Below are positions 8,074 to 15,284 of a stretch of DNA of 28,051 nt, piece after piece; within the stretch, counting starts at the first letter, position 1, and each line of letters opens with the position of its first letter. This DNA is from Candidatus Fibrimonadales bacterium. Lineage in GTDB: Bacteria > Fibrobacterota > Fibrobacteria > Fibrobacterales > Fibrobacteraceae. The position numbers and the translations under genes were made by a program. The notes beneath the pieces were generated by a model. It was given only the letters and a program-made list of their open reading frames with translations, was not told the origin of the DNA and ran no database searches. The stretch spans positions 1 through 28,051 of the forward strand of contig WQSA01000004.1 of NCBI GenBank assembly GCA_009788135.1. The letters are read 5' to 3'.

Positions 8074-9785
8074 TATATCGCTTTCACCGCCATAATCTCA
8101 TCATAGGCCGCCTGCACCTTAACGGACAGCTCGGCAGCCTTGATATTTTCCCTGCTCTGGTTGTTCATCTGCGCAAGCTCGATCTTAGTCTCCCTGTCTA
8201 TCATAATCCTGGTCATAGCCGCCTGCTCATTGAATACAACGGCGTTGTAGCTTTGCTTGTAGCTCTCAAGCTGCTGTTGCAACTGCTGAACGGCTGCCTG
8301 TGCCTCTTGGAGCTGCTGCGCCATCTGCTCTGCGTTCTGCTGACCTTCCAACTTCTGCGCTCTGGCTGCGTAAATGCCAAGGATCTCCTGCTGCTCTTCC
8401 GGCTTTAGCGTTGTGCGCTTCAATATCTGCGGAAGCAAATGAGCCCTCTCTATGTTCGCCGATACAAAATCCTCTATGGCGAAAATATCCTGCAATGCCT
8501 TGTCCTGCTCCGCCCTGTACTGGAATCCCTCGGTTATGCTCACGTCGAAAAGCTTAACCAAGCCTTTCATGTTCGTCAATGCGGAATTGAGGGAGCGGCT
8601 GTAATGGCTTATGGCCGCAAGGCTCGTGTCGCGCTCCAAAAGTATCTGCGCCACAGTTTTTTGCGCCGGGTTCGTTTCGTCCCTGAACAATTCGCTTCCG
8701 AAATGGTCCTTTATCGTTCTGTCAAGCTGGTTGTTAAGCTCCAAATATTCCTGAATGTTGAGATTAAGCTGAATGAACTCCGGGCGGCTCTGCACGGGAT
8801 TGCCTTCCGCATCCTTGGTTGGGTAAGGTATAACGGCCAGATCAGCCTTGTTCATAAGCCTTAGAATGTTCATGTAGTCATCGTTAGTAGCGGCCTCTGC
8901 CGGCACAAGCGCCTTGAATCGAGGAATGGTCAAGAGCGTTTTCAGAACCCTCGACAATGACACGTTCATCATCTCTATGAGGCCGGAAACTTTGTGATAT
9001 GCGCCTCTGAAAGTCTCTTTATTCTCGCTGTTCAATACTCTCTCGCCGTTCAGTCTGAATATGGGAATTTCGGGCATCTGCAAGTCCACGGGCATTCCGG
9101 TTAATTGCTCGCCTACAAACTCATACAGCATTACCGTGCCGTTCTCCTTGTGGTAAACGACGGTCTTTATGCATTGCTTTTCGGGATCGAACTCCAAATC
9201 TTTCGACCATTCCTTGTTGGAGAGCAATCCGTTGTTGGCGGTGACCTGGTAATCTTCCGGCTTGGATATGATGTCAAAGTGCACTATCCAGTCCGTATCT
9301 TCATCGGTGTAGCTCTTTACGCTCATGATTACGGATTTATTATCCAAACGCCTGTAGGTCTTATCGACAGGATTGAAATAGATATAGCCCAAGCCGTATT
9401 GCAAGCAGTCCAGAAATGCCTCGCTGAATGAATCGTTCAGGCTTGATTCCTGCTTTTCCGTGTTGCCGCTGGCTATTGAATGTGCGGCTTGCTCTATTTT
9501 GAGCGGATTCATGGTAAAACGGCTATGTATGCGGTTAATCACCACGTTCAAAGGGTCAACAGCCAAATGGGGATAATTCGTAAGCTCTAAAGCAAGCTTG
9601 ACCAACGCCTGCCGCCATTCGCTGCCGCTGATTATCTGCTTGGTCTCGCTGATGTAGCTGATGTCATTCTCCCATCTGCTTTTATGCCTTTTGAGAAACG
9701 CCTTGACCTTGCCTGCAATCTTATCTTCCAAGGCTATGAGCGCATCCCTATCTTCCAATTGGCTCTCCATATCATCTTCCATCAT
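8073..9785 (-). CDS. Portal protein, P22-type
   Basis: This 570-residue protein probably forms the dodecameric portal at one head vertex, through which DNA enters and leaves. The evidence is position (after the small terminase and before the head genes) and architecture. There is a charged N-terminal segment, then a region with LDCLQYGLGYIYFNPVD (about 128-144) that resembles the conserved helix-strand of P22-type portals. A stem/wing region follows with IPIFRLNGERV and a long helix, then a C-terminal Gln/Ala-rich coiled coil from about 465 to 560 that would form a barrel. P22 gp1 is longer (about 725) but ends in the same kind of helical, Gln-rich barrel. The start has two adjacent ATGs overlapping the upstream stop (ATGATG). 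Family assignment is moderate, role is likely. Confidence 0.72.
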   Translation of the reverse strand: MMEDDMESQLEDRDALIALEDKIAGKVKAFLKRHKSRWENDISYISETKQIISGSEWRQALVKLALELTNYPHLAVDPLNVVINRIHSRFTMNPLKIEQAAHSIASGNTEKQESSLNDSFSEAFLDCLQYGLGYIYFNPVDKTYRRLDNKSVIMSVKSYTDEDTDWIVHFDIISKPEDYQVTANNGLLSNKEWSKDLEFDPEKQCIKTVVYHKENGTVMLYEFVGEQLTGMPVDLQMPEIPIFRLNGERVLNSENKETFRGAYHKVSGLIEMMNVSLSRVLKTLLTIPRFKALVPAEAATNDDYMNILRLMNKADLAVIPYPTKDAEGNPVQSRPEFIQLNLNIQEYLELNNQLDRTIKDHFGSELFRDETNPAQKTVAQILLERDTSLAAISHYSRSLNSALTNMKGLVKLFDVSITEGFQYRAEQDKALQDIFAIEDFVSANIERAHLLPQILKRTTLKPEEQQEILGIYAARAQKLEGQQNAEQMAQQLQEAQAAVQQLQQQLESYKQSYNAVVFNEQAAMTRIMIDRETKIELAQMNNQSRENIKAAELSVKVQAAYDEIMAVKAI

Positions 9786-10291
9786 AAAGCGTCTCCAAAA
9801 TTCATTCCGGGCTCTTTCTGGTATCTATACTGCGGCACAAGCCTATTGCCGCCGCCGACCGTGCCTCTTGACTTGCCAGCGTCCTTTGCGCTGCCCCCAA
9901 GCCTGCCGCCTCGGAGGTAAACCCAAACGAACTGCCCTTTGCTGGGAGAATAAAGGAATGAGTAGAAGGTGGCCTCGCTCACATCGTGGTATGAATATAC
10001 ATCACCTGGACCGCCGCCCTCTTTGCTGTTGAAAGCGACATACAGGATTTTGCGGTCGCTGTCGTAGGTAATGCCGTAAACATTGGAGCTTATCGTGTGG
10101 TGCCACGTGTTGAAAGCTGGGTTCTCGCCCATCTCGTTCATGGTGGCAGCTAAATCCCTTACGTCCTGCTCAGATTTAGCTTCGGATATGAGCTTCTCTA
10201 GCTGTCCCTGCGACATCCTTTTCAGTGCGGCGGTCAGGTTGCTAGGCTTAACCAGTCGTTTGAACAATTCCCAAAGCAATATGTTAACCAT
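9782..10291 (-). CDS. KTSC domain protein
   Basis: A 169-residue protein between the small terminase and portal genes, overlapping both (TAATG upstream, ATGA downstream). Residues about 82-145 match the KTSC pattern: a Ser-containing start, ITYDSDRKILYVAF, a Gly-rich turn, VYSYHDVSEATFYSFL and a Ser-Lys-Gly segment. KTSC domains are small beta-rich modules often found in phage proteins and beside RNA- or DNA-acting enzymes; their exact function is unknown. The N-terminal 80 residues form helices (LTAALKRMSQGQLEKLIS) and the C-terminal tail is Gly/Arg-rich. It may assist packaging because of its place. Confidence 0.7.
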   Translation of the reverse strand: MVNILLWELFKRLVKPSNLTAALKRMSQGQLEKLISEAKSEQDVRDLAATMNEMGENPAFNTWHHTISSNVYGITYDSDRKILYVAFNSKEGGGPGDVYSYHDVSEATFYSFLYSPSKGQFVWVYLRGGRLGGSAKDAGKSRGTVGGGNRLVPQYRYQKEPGMNFGDAL

Positions 10292-10686
10292 TATGCAGTT
10301 TCTCCTTTTGGTATTACAATTTCAAATGTTATCCGTTTCGGCTCGGCATTTTGGTCGGTCTGATCTTCCAACTTCAAATATTTTGTAATCATTTCATGCC
10401 CCTTAAGCGCAGCCGATTCATTTGGTCGGCTTTCTCCGTAAGGCTTAAGCGCGCTCGCTATGATTTCTTCAATGCCTTTGATTAATCTTTCTTTAGTCCA
10501 TTTCGTTTCTTTCCTGATTTCGGCATAGGCTTGGTCTATGGCATCTCTGACTTCCTTTTGTTTCATTAGCCTGTTAGCTTGAACGTCCGCTCCTTTTTTG
10601 GAATATCCAGCTTTAACGGCAGCTTCTGCTATTCCGCAACCGCGAACAACGAACTCTACAAACTTTCTGGGCTTCTCTTTTAACAT
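10291..10686 (-). CDS. Terminase small subunit (Terminase_2-like)
   Basis: A 131-residue protein that should recognise the packaging site and load the large subunit. Residues 7-50 carry the family pattern: KFVEFVVRGCGIAEAAVKAG followed by YSKKGADVQANRLMKQKEV and DAI, which is the helix-turn-helix region with the 'AGYS' turn. A helical oligomerisation region follows and an acidic-to-basic tail ends IVIPKGETA. The gene begins the packaging/head block. Its start codon is preceded by only a distant AAGGA, so initiation may be weaker or depend on coupling. Three GTTAG repeats lie just before it. Confidence 0.85.
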   Translation of the reverse strand: MLKEKPRKFVEFVVRGCGIAEAAVKAGYSKKGADVQANRLMKQKEVRDAIDQAYAEIRKETKWTKERLIKGIEEIIASALKPYGESRPNESAALKGHEMITKYLKLEDQTDQNAEPKRITFEIVIPKGETA

Positions 10687-10735
10687 TTTCTAACAAAATC
10701 CTTGCTTTTTCTAACGTTTCCCTAACAAAACGCCC
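10687..10735 (-). repeat. GTTAG repeats upstream of the small terminase gene
   Basis: The 49-base gap holds three copies of GTTAG on the minus strand (plus-strand CTAAC at 10690-10694, 10711-10715 and 10722-10726). Two are extended as TTTTGTTAG and two as GTTAGAAAA. Such repeats beside a small terminase gene are candidates for its binding site (pac/cos) or for a late operator. They are short, so chance cannot be excluded. Confidence 0.35.
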
Positions 10736-11080
10736 TTATTTTCGTACATAGGAAAAATCATCGTAGGATTCCGTCTTTTTTTTCACATTGCCGTCTTTTT
10801 TGTAATAATACTTGCTTTGTCCGATCGGCTGGTAGTTTTTAAGGGCCGTTTCCCGCAATATCCTTTTCGCCGTAAAGACCATATATCCAAGCTGGCTCTT
10901 GCGTTTCGTGGGGTTAAACGGCATTTTTAGGGTTGCGCTCCAAGCCAGCCAAATCTCGCTTGCGTAGTCTGCCGGAGGCACGAGCTGGAGAACGGGGTCA
11001 TGCTTGCGGTAATGCCATAGCAGCCTGCGGAAATTCTCCCACTGGGGCGTTTCGGCGTTGCTTGGCTGAGGAGCGATCAT
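10736..11080 (-). CDS. Sigma region 2-like protein, possible late regulator
   Basis: This 114-residue protein precedes the late genes, where many temperate phages encode their late-transcription regulator. Residues about 39-85 read ADYASEIWLAWSATLKMPFN then PTKRKSQLGYMVFTAKRILRE. This resembles region 2.1-2.2 of sigma factors (an amphipathic helix, 'FDPxKG', then a Tyr/aromatic helix ending 'AR.IL'). There is no visible region 4, and the C-terminus is a short Lys/Tyr-rich tail. The start has GAGGTAGC upstream and overlaps the preceding stop. Its 3' end carries the 17-bp repeat found again upstream of the coat gene. The sigma-like reading is inference and could be a chance resemblance. Confidence 0.6.
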   Translation of the reverse strand: MIAPQPSNAETPQWENFRRLLWHYRKHDPVLQLVPPADYASEIWLAWSATLKMPFNPTKRKSQLGYMVFTAKRILRETALKNYQPIGQSKYYYKKDGNVKKKTESYDDFSYVRK

Positions 11081-11295
11081 TGCAGTGCTACCTCATGTAT
11101 TTTTTCATCCTCTAGCTGTTTCCAAAATTTGCGCAAGCTATCCAGTCCACGAAGTACGTATATATCTTTATTCTCATCTGCCATACGAAAACCTGCGTCT
11201 ATCACATAAATGCGAATAGCCATAACTTGCTTTAGCGTTAGAGGCAAGCCTTGGCGATGTTTTTCTAGTGCATCAATAATATCAGCTTTTGTCAT
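11077..11295 (-). CDS. Small conserved-looking phage protein, unknown function
   Basis: A 72-residue protein, mostly helical, starting MTKADIIDALEKHRQG and ending in a charged helix (SLRKFWKQLEDEKIHEVALQ). The start overlaps the stop of the preceding 50-codon gene (TAATG) and its stop overlaps the next start, so it is translated in the same coupled chain. I do not recognise it; no Cys pairs, membrane segment or clear DNA-binding motif are seen. Confidence 0.7.
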   Translation of the reverse strand: MTKADIIDALEKHRQGLPLTLKQVMAIRIYVIDAGFRMADENKDIYVLRGLDSLRKFWKQLEDEKIHEVALQ

Positions 11296-11447
11296 TAATC
11301 TTTATTCCTTTTGCCAGTCCGCATAAACTCATCATGCGTAACCAACTTTACACGCCGCCTATTGTCCAGGTAGCTAACTTGGGCGATTTTGTTACCAACA
11401 GTATCTCCGTGCTTTAACTTCGCTTTTTTGATGGCGTTGGGGGTCAT
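11295..11447 (-). CDS. 50-residue basic protein
   Basis: A short gene fitting exactly between neighbours: ATGA overlap upstream, TAATG overlap downstream, and GGAGG eight bases before the ATG. The product starts MTPNAIKKAKLKHGDTVGNK, continues with a small beta-like segment (IAQVSYLDNRRRVKLV) and ends in a basic tail. It is strongly basic. Function unknown; a small nucleic-acid-associated protein is possible. Confidence 0.65.
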   Translation of the reverse strand: MTPNAIKKAKLKHGDTVGNKIAQVSYLDNRRRVKLVTHDEFMRTGKRNKD

Positions 11448-11860
11448 TTTTCCCTCCAGAAAACCGAATGCCCACGACCGCCGCTATACCCAATGAGGGT
11501 TTTGGAATATTCGTAGAATTTCCGTCTAAGTCGGCAAAGCTCATCGAGCATTTTCAGCCGCTCGGCGTTTTCCATGCTGCTTTGCAATGCGCAACCGGCA
11601 AATTTTTCATGCTTCCATTTAGTGGTTAAAAAGTCCTCAAATGCTCCTAGATTGTGATAGTACTTTGCTAACGAGGCAAGTTCCGCTAAAATCGGGTCCT
11701 TCTCCCTGAACCGCTCTTTGATTTTATTCAGCATCTTGATAGCGTAATCTTCCAAAACCCACGCCCATAATGCGATGGATGAAAATGTCGTAACAAGCAC
11801 GATTTTGAACAGCTGGAAAAACTCTGCATCGCTCATCTCGGAAATTTTTTGTAGTATCAT
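11444..11860 (-). CDS. Membrane protein with a charged helical C-terminus
   Basis: The chosen start (MILQKIS) at 11860 has GGGAGAG directly upstream; an in-frame ATG at 11941 would add 27 residues overlapping the previous gene and running through a hairpin, and looks less likely. The 138-residue product has a hydrophobic segment near residues 15-37 (LFKIVLVTTFSSIALWAWVL) that should cross the membrane. After it come basic residues and a long Lys/Glu-rich helical region ending GHSVFWREK. I do not recognise the family. A small inner-membrane protein made in the late-early phase is all that can be said. Confidence 0.6.
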   Translation of the reverse strand: MILQKISEMSDAEFFQLFKIVLVTTFSSIALWAWVLEDYAIKMLNKIKERFREKDPILAELASLAKYYHNLGAFEDFLTTKWKHEKFAGCALQSSMENAERLKMLDELCRLRRKFYEYSKTLIGYSGGRGHSVFWREK

Positions 11861-11879
11861 ACTTCTCTCCCAATGTTGC

Positions 11880-11895
11880 GCCGCCTTTCGGCGGC
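11880..11895 (-). promoter_or_regulatory. GC hairpin with GAAA tetraloop
   Basis: On the minus-strand transcript GCCGCC-GAAA-GGCGGC forms a perfect six-pair stem closed by a GNRA tetraloop, in the 58-base gap between two genes and about 20 bases before the next start. It is not followed by a U-run on the minus strand, so it is not a standard terminator there. It may be a processing site, mRNA-stability element or translational spacer. Confidence 0.55.
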
Positions 11896-11918
11896 TGCGT
11901 TTTGTTCCCTTACGGCTG

Positions 11919-12320
11919 TTAGCCGAACTCCTCCCATCCACTTTTGAATTCAGGCCGCCAGGTTCTTACGTATATTCCGTAGCGTTTTGCAACGGAAGTT
12001 TCAATAAAGCAGCCATCAGGAAGTTTTCCCTGCGGCTTGATTAAAACGAGTAAATCTGCCTTAGCTAAAATCTTCAAAGAATCGGATAACGCTTCTATTC
12101 TCGCTTGAGCTATAGTTTTGTTATCCGCTGGTGGAAATGGAGTTTCTTTAGGCTCCGTGCCTAAAAATTCAACTTCGCCATAATCCTTGATTATAGCCTC
12201 TTCTGCTGCTGCTCTCTGACTTCGGATTTCCTCTACGGTTAATCCTCTCATTGCCTGAGAAATGAATACTTTCTCAATTTTGCAGCTTTGCGGTTCGCAT
12301 GTGGTGCCTAGTTCGCTCAT
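11919..12320 (-). CDS. Nucleoside 2-deoxyribosyltransferase-like protein (DUF4406-like)
   Basis: A 133-residue protein with the signature of this fold: a first strand with KVFISQAMRGLT (about 17-28, nucleotide-binding loop), a helix RSQRAAAEEAI, then ILAKADLLVLI at about 84-94 and GCFIETSVAKRYGI (about 102-115). In the last motif the Glu corresponds to the catalytic Glu of deoxyribosyltransferases. Members act on deoxynucleosides or related N-glycosides; phage versions are of uncertain substrate. It overlaps the YopX gene's stop by an ATGA junction. Nucleotide salvage or modification is plausible, next to the two DNA methyltransferases. Confidence 0.65.
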   Translation of the reverse strand: MSELGTTCEPQSCKIEKVFISQAMRGLTVEEIRSQRAAAEEAIIKDYGEVEFLGTEPKETPFPPADNKTIAQARIEALSDSLKILAKADLLVLIKPQGKLPDGCFIETSVAKRYGIYVRTWRPEFKSGWEEFG

Positions 12321-12670
12321 AGCGTCTCTCCTTGCCTCTCGGCGGTTGTGCCCTGCTGGGCGGTGGTTTCGTTGCGGCTCATAGCCTCAAAGTACTTTAT
12401 AGCGTCTTGGAGCAATCCTAGCTCCCTTAGCATCTGCTGCATTTTTATATCCTTCTCGGAAGTTCCGTTTTTGAGGCCGGTGTATTGACCGACTGAATTG
12501 CCCCACACAGGCACGTGAGTAAGTTCGTCATTTGTCGGATGTTGCATTACAATGTACGCTCCGGCGTTTAACATTAGCAGACTTCCTGTAACCCACCCTT
12601 CGGGAGCTTCTATGTAATTTACTTTTGTTCCTTGCGCATGGGATTTCCCCCTGAATTTTATCTCACGCAT
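12317..12670 (-). CDS. YopX family protein
   Basis: The start MREIKFRGKS at 12670, with GGAGG upstream, is the characteristic opening of YopX proteins; an upstream in-frame ATG is ignored. The 117-residue product keeps further family features: GWVTGSLL near residue 25, a tyrosine-containing strand AYIVMQH, and VWGNSVGQYTGLKNGTSEKD at about 56-75. YopX proteins are small beta-rich phage proteins of unknown function. The C-terminal 35 residues form a helix (MQQMLRELGLLQDAIKYFEA) and a Thr/Gln-rich tail, an extension not usual in the minimal family. Confidence 0.8.
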   Translation of the reverse strand: MREIKFRGKSHAQGTKVNYIEAPEGWVTGSLLMLNAGAYIVMQHPTNDELTHVPVWGNSVGQYTGLKNGTSEKDIKMQQMLRELGLLQDAIKYFEAMSRNETTAQQGTTAERQGETL

Positions 12671-13011
12671 TTGAGCCTCCTTTGTTTCGGGGCTTCTCCG
12701 ATTACGATTTTTTCCTCTCTCATTTCTCCTATCCATTTTCTGTATTTGGTGCATAGCTTTTCCATGCGTGGTATTCGAGTGTAGTTTTTAGTATCTCTCA
12801 TACCGCTATGGAGCCACCATAGCTTATGTTCTATCCACTTTCCACCTTTACTAAAAACATCACTGCGAAGTAATATATAGCCGTAAAAATAATCGTAGCG
12901 TATCTCCGGGTTATACAGCCCTATGAGGGCTTGTTTGAACTGCTTTTCAGTCGGCTTTTCAAGTCCTGTATAGGCGGTCGTGCCCGGTCTCTTTTTCCAA
13001 ACCTGTTTCAT
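12658..13011 (-). CDS. Basic aromatic-rich protein, unknown
   Basis: A 117-residue protein with many Lys, Arg, Tyr and Trp residues (for example IRYDYFYGYILL and HKLWWLHSGM). It overlaps the downstream YopX gene by 13 bases and is preceded by the adenine methyltransferase gene with an ATGA junction. I do not recognise the family and see no catalytic motif. Confidence 0.65.
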   Translation of the reverse strand: MKQVWKKRPGTTAYTGLEKPTEKQFKQALIGLYNPEIRYDYFYGYILLRSDVFSKGGKWIEHKLWWLHSGMRDTKNYTRIPRMEKLCTKYRKWIGEMREEKIVIGEAPKQRRLKCVR

Positions 13012-13784
13012 TCTTTACCTCCGCAAAACAAATTTCCTTGAATATTTTTCAACATCACGTCCTTAGCCTTCTTGTAAAAATCCTTCTTTATCTCAAATCC
13101 GTAGCAGTTGCGGTTAAGCTCTGCGCATGCCCTTAATGTAGTACCGCTTCCGGCAACGGGGTCAATTACCACATCGCCGGGGTCTGTGTAAATCTGTATC
13201 AGATTTTTAAGCACGTTTATGGGCTTCTGCGTTGGATGTATTTTCGGGGTGTTCGTGTCTTTGAACCAAGTAAACCAATTGTAAATCATTTTACGATCAT
13301 TGTTGAATTTAGGCAATTTATCACGATACAATACTATTGCATGCTCTGTAGCTCCCACTATGCGCATGTTCGCCTTCAAAACCTGCGCAGAATAATTCTT
13401 TATGAAGAACAATGGGATGTTCCGCTTGAATCCGTGCTTTATGCCATATTCAATAATCATGGGTATCTGCTTGAATGCGCAGAATATAATCATGCATGGA
13501 GCCTTTCCCGTTTCCTTTGGCTCCGGTCGCATCATCTGGCTGCAGAAGTGCATATACTCCGCTATGCGGAAATCCTTGTCGATGTCAAAAAACTCCTTGC
13601 CCGCCTTGTCGCTCTCGCCGTTGGCATTGTCGCCGTCTTTGTACCACGACGGATTGCTTGCGTATGCGTTGTTCCCCAGGTTATAAGGGATGTCCGCAAT
13701 GATTAGCTGCGCCTTGGGAATGCCGTAACGCTTGAAGTTCTGGAAATGATCATTGTACAATTCGGTCTTGAATTTCGGTTTCAT
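13008..13784 (-). CDS. DNA methyltransferase (N6-adenine/N4-cytosine, beta-type order)
   Basis: This 258-residue enzyme should transfer a methyl group from S-adenosylmethionine to the exocyclic amine of adenine or cytosine in DNA. Motif IV ADIPYNLG is at residues 30-37 (a DPPY variant with Ile) and HPTQKP is at 183-188. Motif I VIDPVAGSGTT lies at 206-216, followed by GFEI near 229-232. The order catalytic motif first, SAM motif last, is that of the beta class. The length is normal for a phage solitary enzyme and no restriction endonuclease gene is adjacent. Likely role: protection of phage DNA from host restriction, or regulation. It forms ATGA overlaps on both sides, including with the second methyltransferase gene. 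Confidence 0.88.
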   Translation of the reverse strand: MKPKFKTELYNDHFQNFKRYGIPKAQLIIADIPYNLGNNAYASNPSWYKDGDNANGESDKAGKEFFDIDKDFRIAEYMHFCSQMMRPEPKETGKAPCMIIFCAFKQIPMIIEYGIKHGFKRNIPLFFIKNYSAQVLKANMRIVGATEHAIVLYRDKLPKFNNDRKMIYNWFTWFKDTNTPKIHPTQKPINVLKNLIQIYTDPGDVVIDPVAGSGTTLRACAELNRNCYGFEIKKDFYKKAKDVMLKNIQGNLFCGGKE

Positions 13785-14521
13785 GCTGTTTCCTCCAGGG
13801 GGAATAATGTTGGTTGGCCGCCGAGCTCGAACTGCTGCAATATGTGGCGGTAGAGGTCGGGTGGGACTTTGGAGCGCTCTTTGTAATTATAAATAGCTTT
13901 TATTCCGGCTGCAACTTTTTTCTTATATAATTTTTTTGAACCCACTCCGGAATCCGTAACGTTTCGCAGCAGCTTATCGACTTTTCTTTTATTGAGACAT
14001 AGTTTTAGGTTGCTGTAGATTATAGTAGGCTTCAAAACATCAAAGCTGTAAGCGTAATAATTGCATTTGTTTTTGTAGCCACTTAATTTCGTGAAGTCTT
14101 TTATATAATCAAAAATCCATGAAGTGTTGCCATTTTCGATAGCCCATAAATCAGGATTAAAATGCTGAATAATCTTGCCTGTTGTTGTGGCGGTATTTAC
14201 GCCATTAACTCTTATTCTTTTTGCGTTTGGGTAAAAGTCAAACGCCTCCCATTTATTTTTCCAATGCAAGTTTCTGCCTTTTTCTTTGCTGTATTTTTGT
14301 ATGCTACCAACACTCACTACAATCCAGCTTTCACACGGCGGGCTTGCGAAAATAACATCGGGCTTAGGGTATTTCTCCAGCTCCTTTATGCATTCCGGCG
14401 TTGACAAATCCATGTGTATGTGGTCCGTGCCGCCGCCTATGCCGAAGCTGTAAGTCTCGTAGCCGTCAAACTCGGGGAACTTGGTCTCGGATTGAAACAA
14501 CGCCCATATAATTTTCTTCAT
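13781..14521 (-). CDS. C5-cytosine methyltransferase-like protein (divergent)
   Basis: The start MKKIIWALFQ is chosen for GGGGG upstream and an ATGA overlap with the previous stop. In 246 residues I see the catalytic motif IV DVIFASPPCESW (about 55-66, with Cys63) and LWAIENGN (about 125-132) in place of motif VI 'ENV'. The SAM-binding FxGxG is absent at the N-terminus; a Gly-rich FGIGGG at 26-31 lies slightly later. The C-terminal part is Lys/Tyr-rich and probably forms the target-recognition part. The family is likely but the enzyme is shorter and more divergent than standard C5 enzymes, so activity is uncertain. Pairing with the amino-methyltransferase suggests joint protection of phage DNA. 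Confidence 0.68.
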   Translation of the reverse strand: MKKIIWALFQSETKFPEFDGYETYSFGIGGGTDHIHMDLSTPECIKELEKYPKPDVIFASPPCESWIVVSVGSIQKYSKEKGRNLHWKNKWEAFDFYPNAKRIRVNGVNTATTTGKIIQHFNPDLWAIENGNTSWIFDYIKDFTKLSGYKNKCNYYAYSFDVLKPTIIYSNLKLCLNKRKVDKLLRNVTDSGVGSKKLYKKKVAAGIKAIYNYKERSKVPPDLYRHILQQFELGGQPTLFPLEETA

Positions 14522-14718
14522 GCTGCCCCCATAGTAAACAGGTTCGGCTGCTCGCATTCCTTTCCTGCTTTAGCGATTTCTGCCTGCAAAACATCAAGCT
14601 TCTTTTCTATCGCGGCTATTTCGTCTTTAGCCTCGCTTATAATATTTCTTACGCCAACCATCATGTCTTTCAGGCGGTATATTCTGATGGAAGTTTCTAT
14701 CCCTTCTTTTTCAGTCAT
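14518..14718 (-). CDS. Small coiled-coil protein
   Basis: A 66-residue protein, almost wholly a heptad-like helix: VRNIISEAKDEIAAIEKKL and VLQAEIAKAGKE span roughly 23-53. ATGA overlaps on both sides place it in the coupled operon. No family recognised; probably a small oligomeric or partner-binding protein. Confidence 0.6.
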   Translation of the reverse strand: MTEKEGIETSIRIYRLKDMMVGVRNIISEAKDEIAAIEKKLDVLQAEIAKAGKECEQPNLFTMGAA

Positions 14719-15284
14719 AGCACCTCCATGCGAATCTTGTCAAAGTTTTCATCGTACGGATAAACTTCCGCTTCATTGAACGCTTTGCCGCCGAATTTAT
14801 CCACGACCTGGAATATAGCCCAAATCTTCACGCTTCCGAGAATCTGCCCTTTGAGGAACTTTATCCTTTCGTTGAACGGCTCGCGGTATTCTAGGCTATT
14901 CGCCTTTTTGTCCATCTCAAGCTGCTTAATCTGCGCTTTTGTGCAGCGATCGCACTCCTTGAGCATTTCCCTCAACAACTCGTCTGCGAACTTTTTCGTT
15001 GCCATGTGCTTTGCGGTTTTGAGCGTGGAGCCCGCGCGGGTGTACAACGCGTCATGCACAGCGTAGGAAAGCGTCAAATCCTGGTCCCCGAACTTAGGTA
15101 TTACGGAGTTGATTATGTCCGGGCCGCTGCGGAAGTTGGTAACGAAGCCTTTGAGCAATGTGAACTTGTAGCCCTTGCCCGCTGGCAAGTTGACACATAT
15201 GTCGCAATCCTGCGTGAAGCGGTATAGGTTTGCGCCTATGGTCGTGAATGCCGGATTGGTGAACGTAAAATCGGTTATCTGCAT
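14715..15284 (-). CDS. DUF1353-like protein
   Basis: A 189-residue protein with the pattern of DUF1353: a strand with LLKGFVTNFRSGPDIINS near 43-60 and YAVHDALYTRAG near 74-85, where the His-Asp pair is conserved. Usual DUF1353 proteins are 100-150 residues, so the C-terminal 80 residues are an extra, Lys- and Cys-containing (CDRC) part. Function of the family is unknown; it is found in phages. It has a GGAGG start and overlaps the next upstream gene by 10 bases. Confidence 0.55.
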   Translation of the reverse strand: MQITDFTFTNPAFTTIGANLYRFTQDCDICVNLPAGKGYKFTLLKGFVTNFRSGPDIINSVIPKFGDQDLTLSYAVHDALYTRAGSTLKTAKHMATKKFADELLREMLKECDRCTKAQIKQLEMDKKANSLEYREPFNERIKFLKGQILGSVKIWAIFQVVDKFGGKAFNEAEVYPYDENFDKIRMEVL

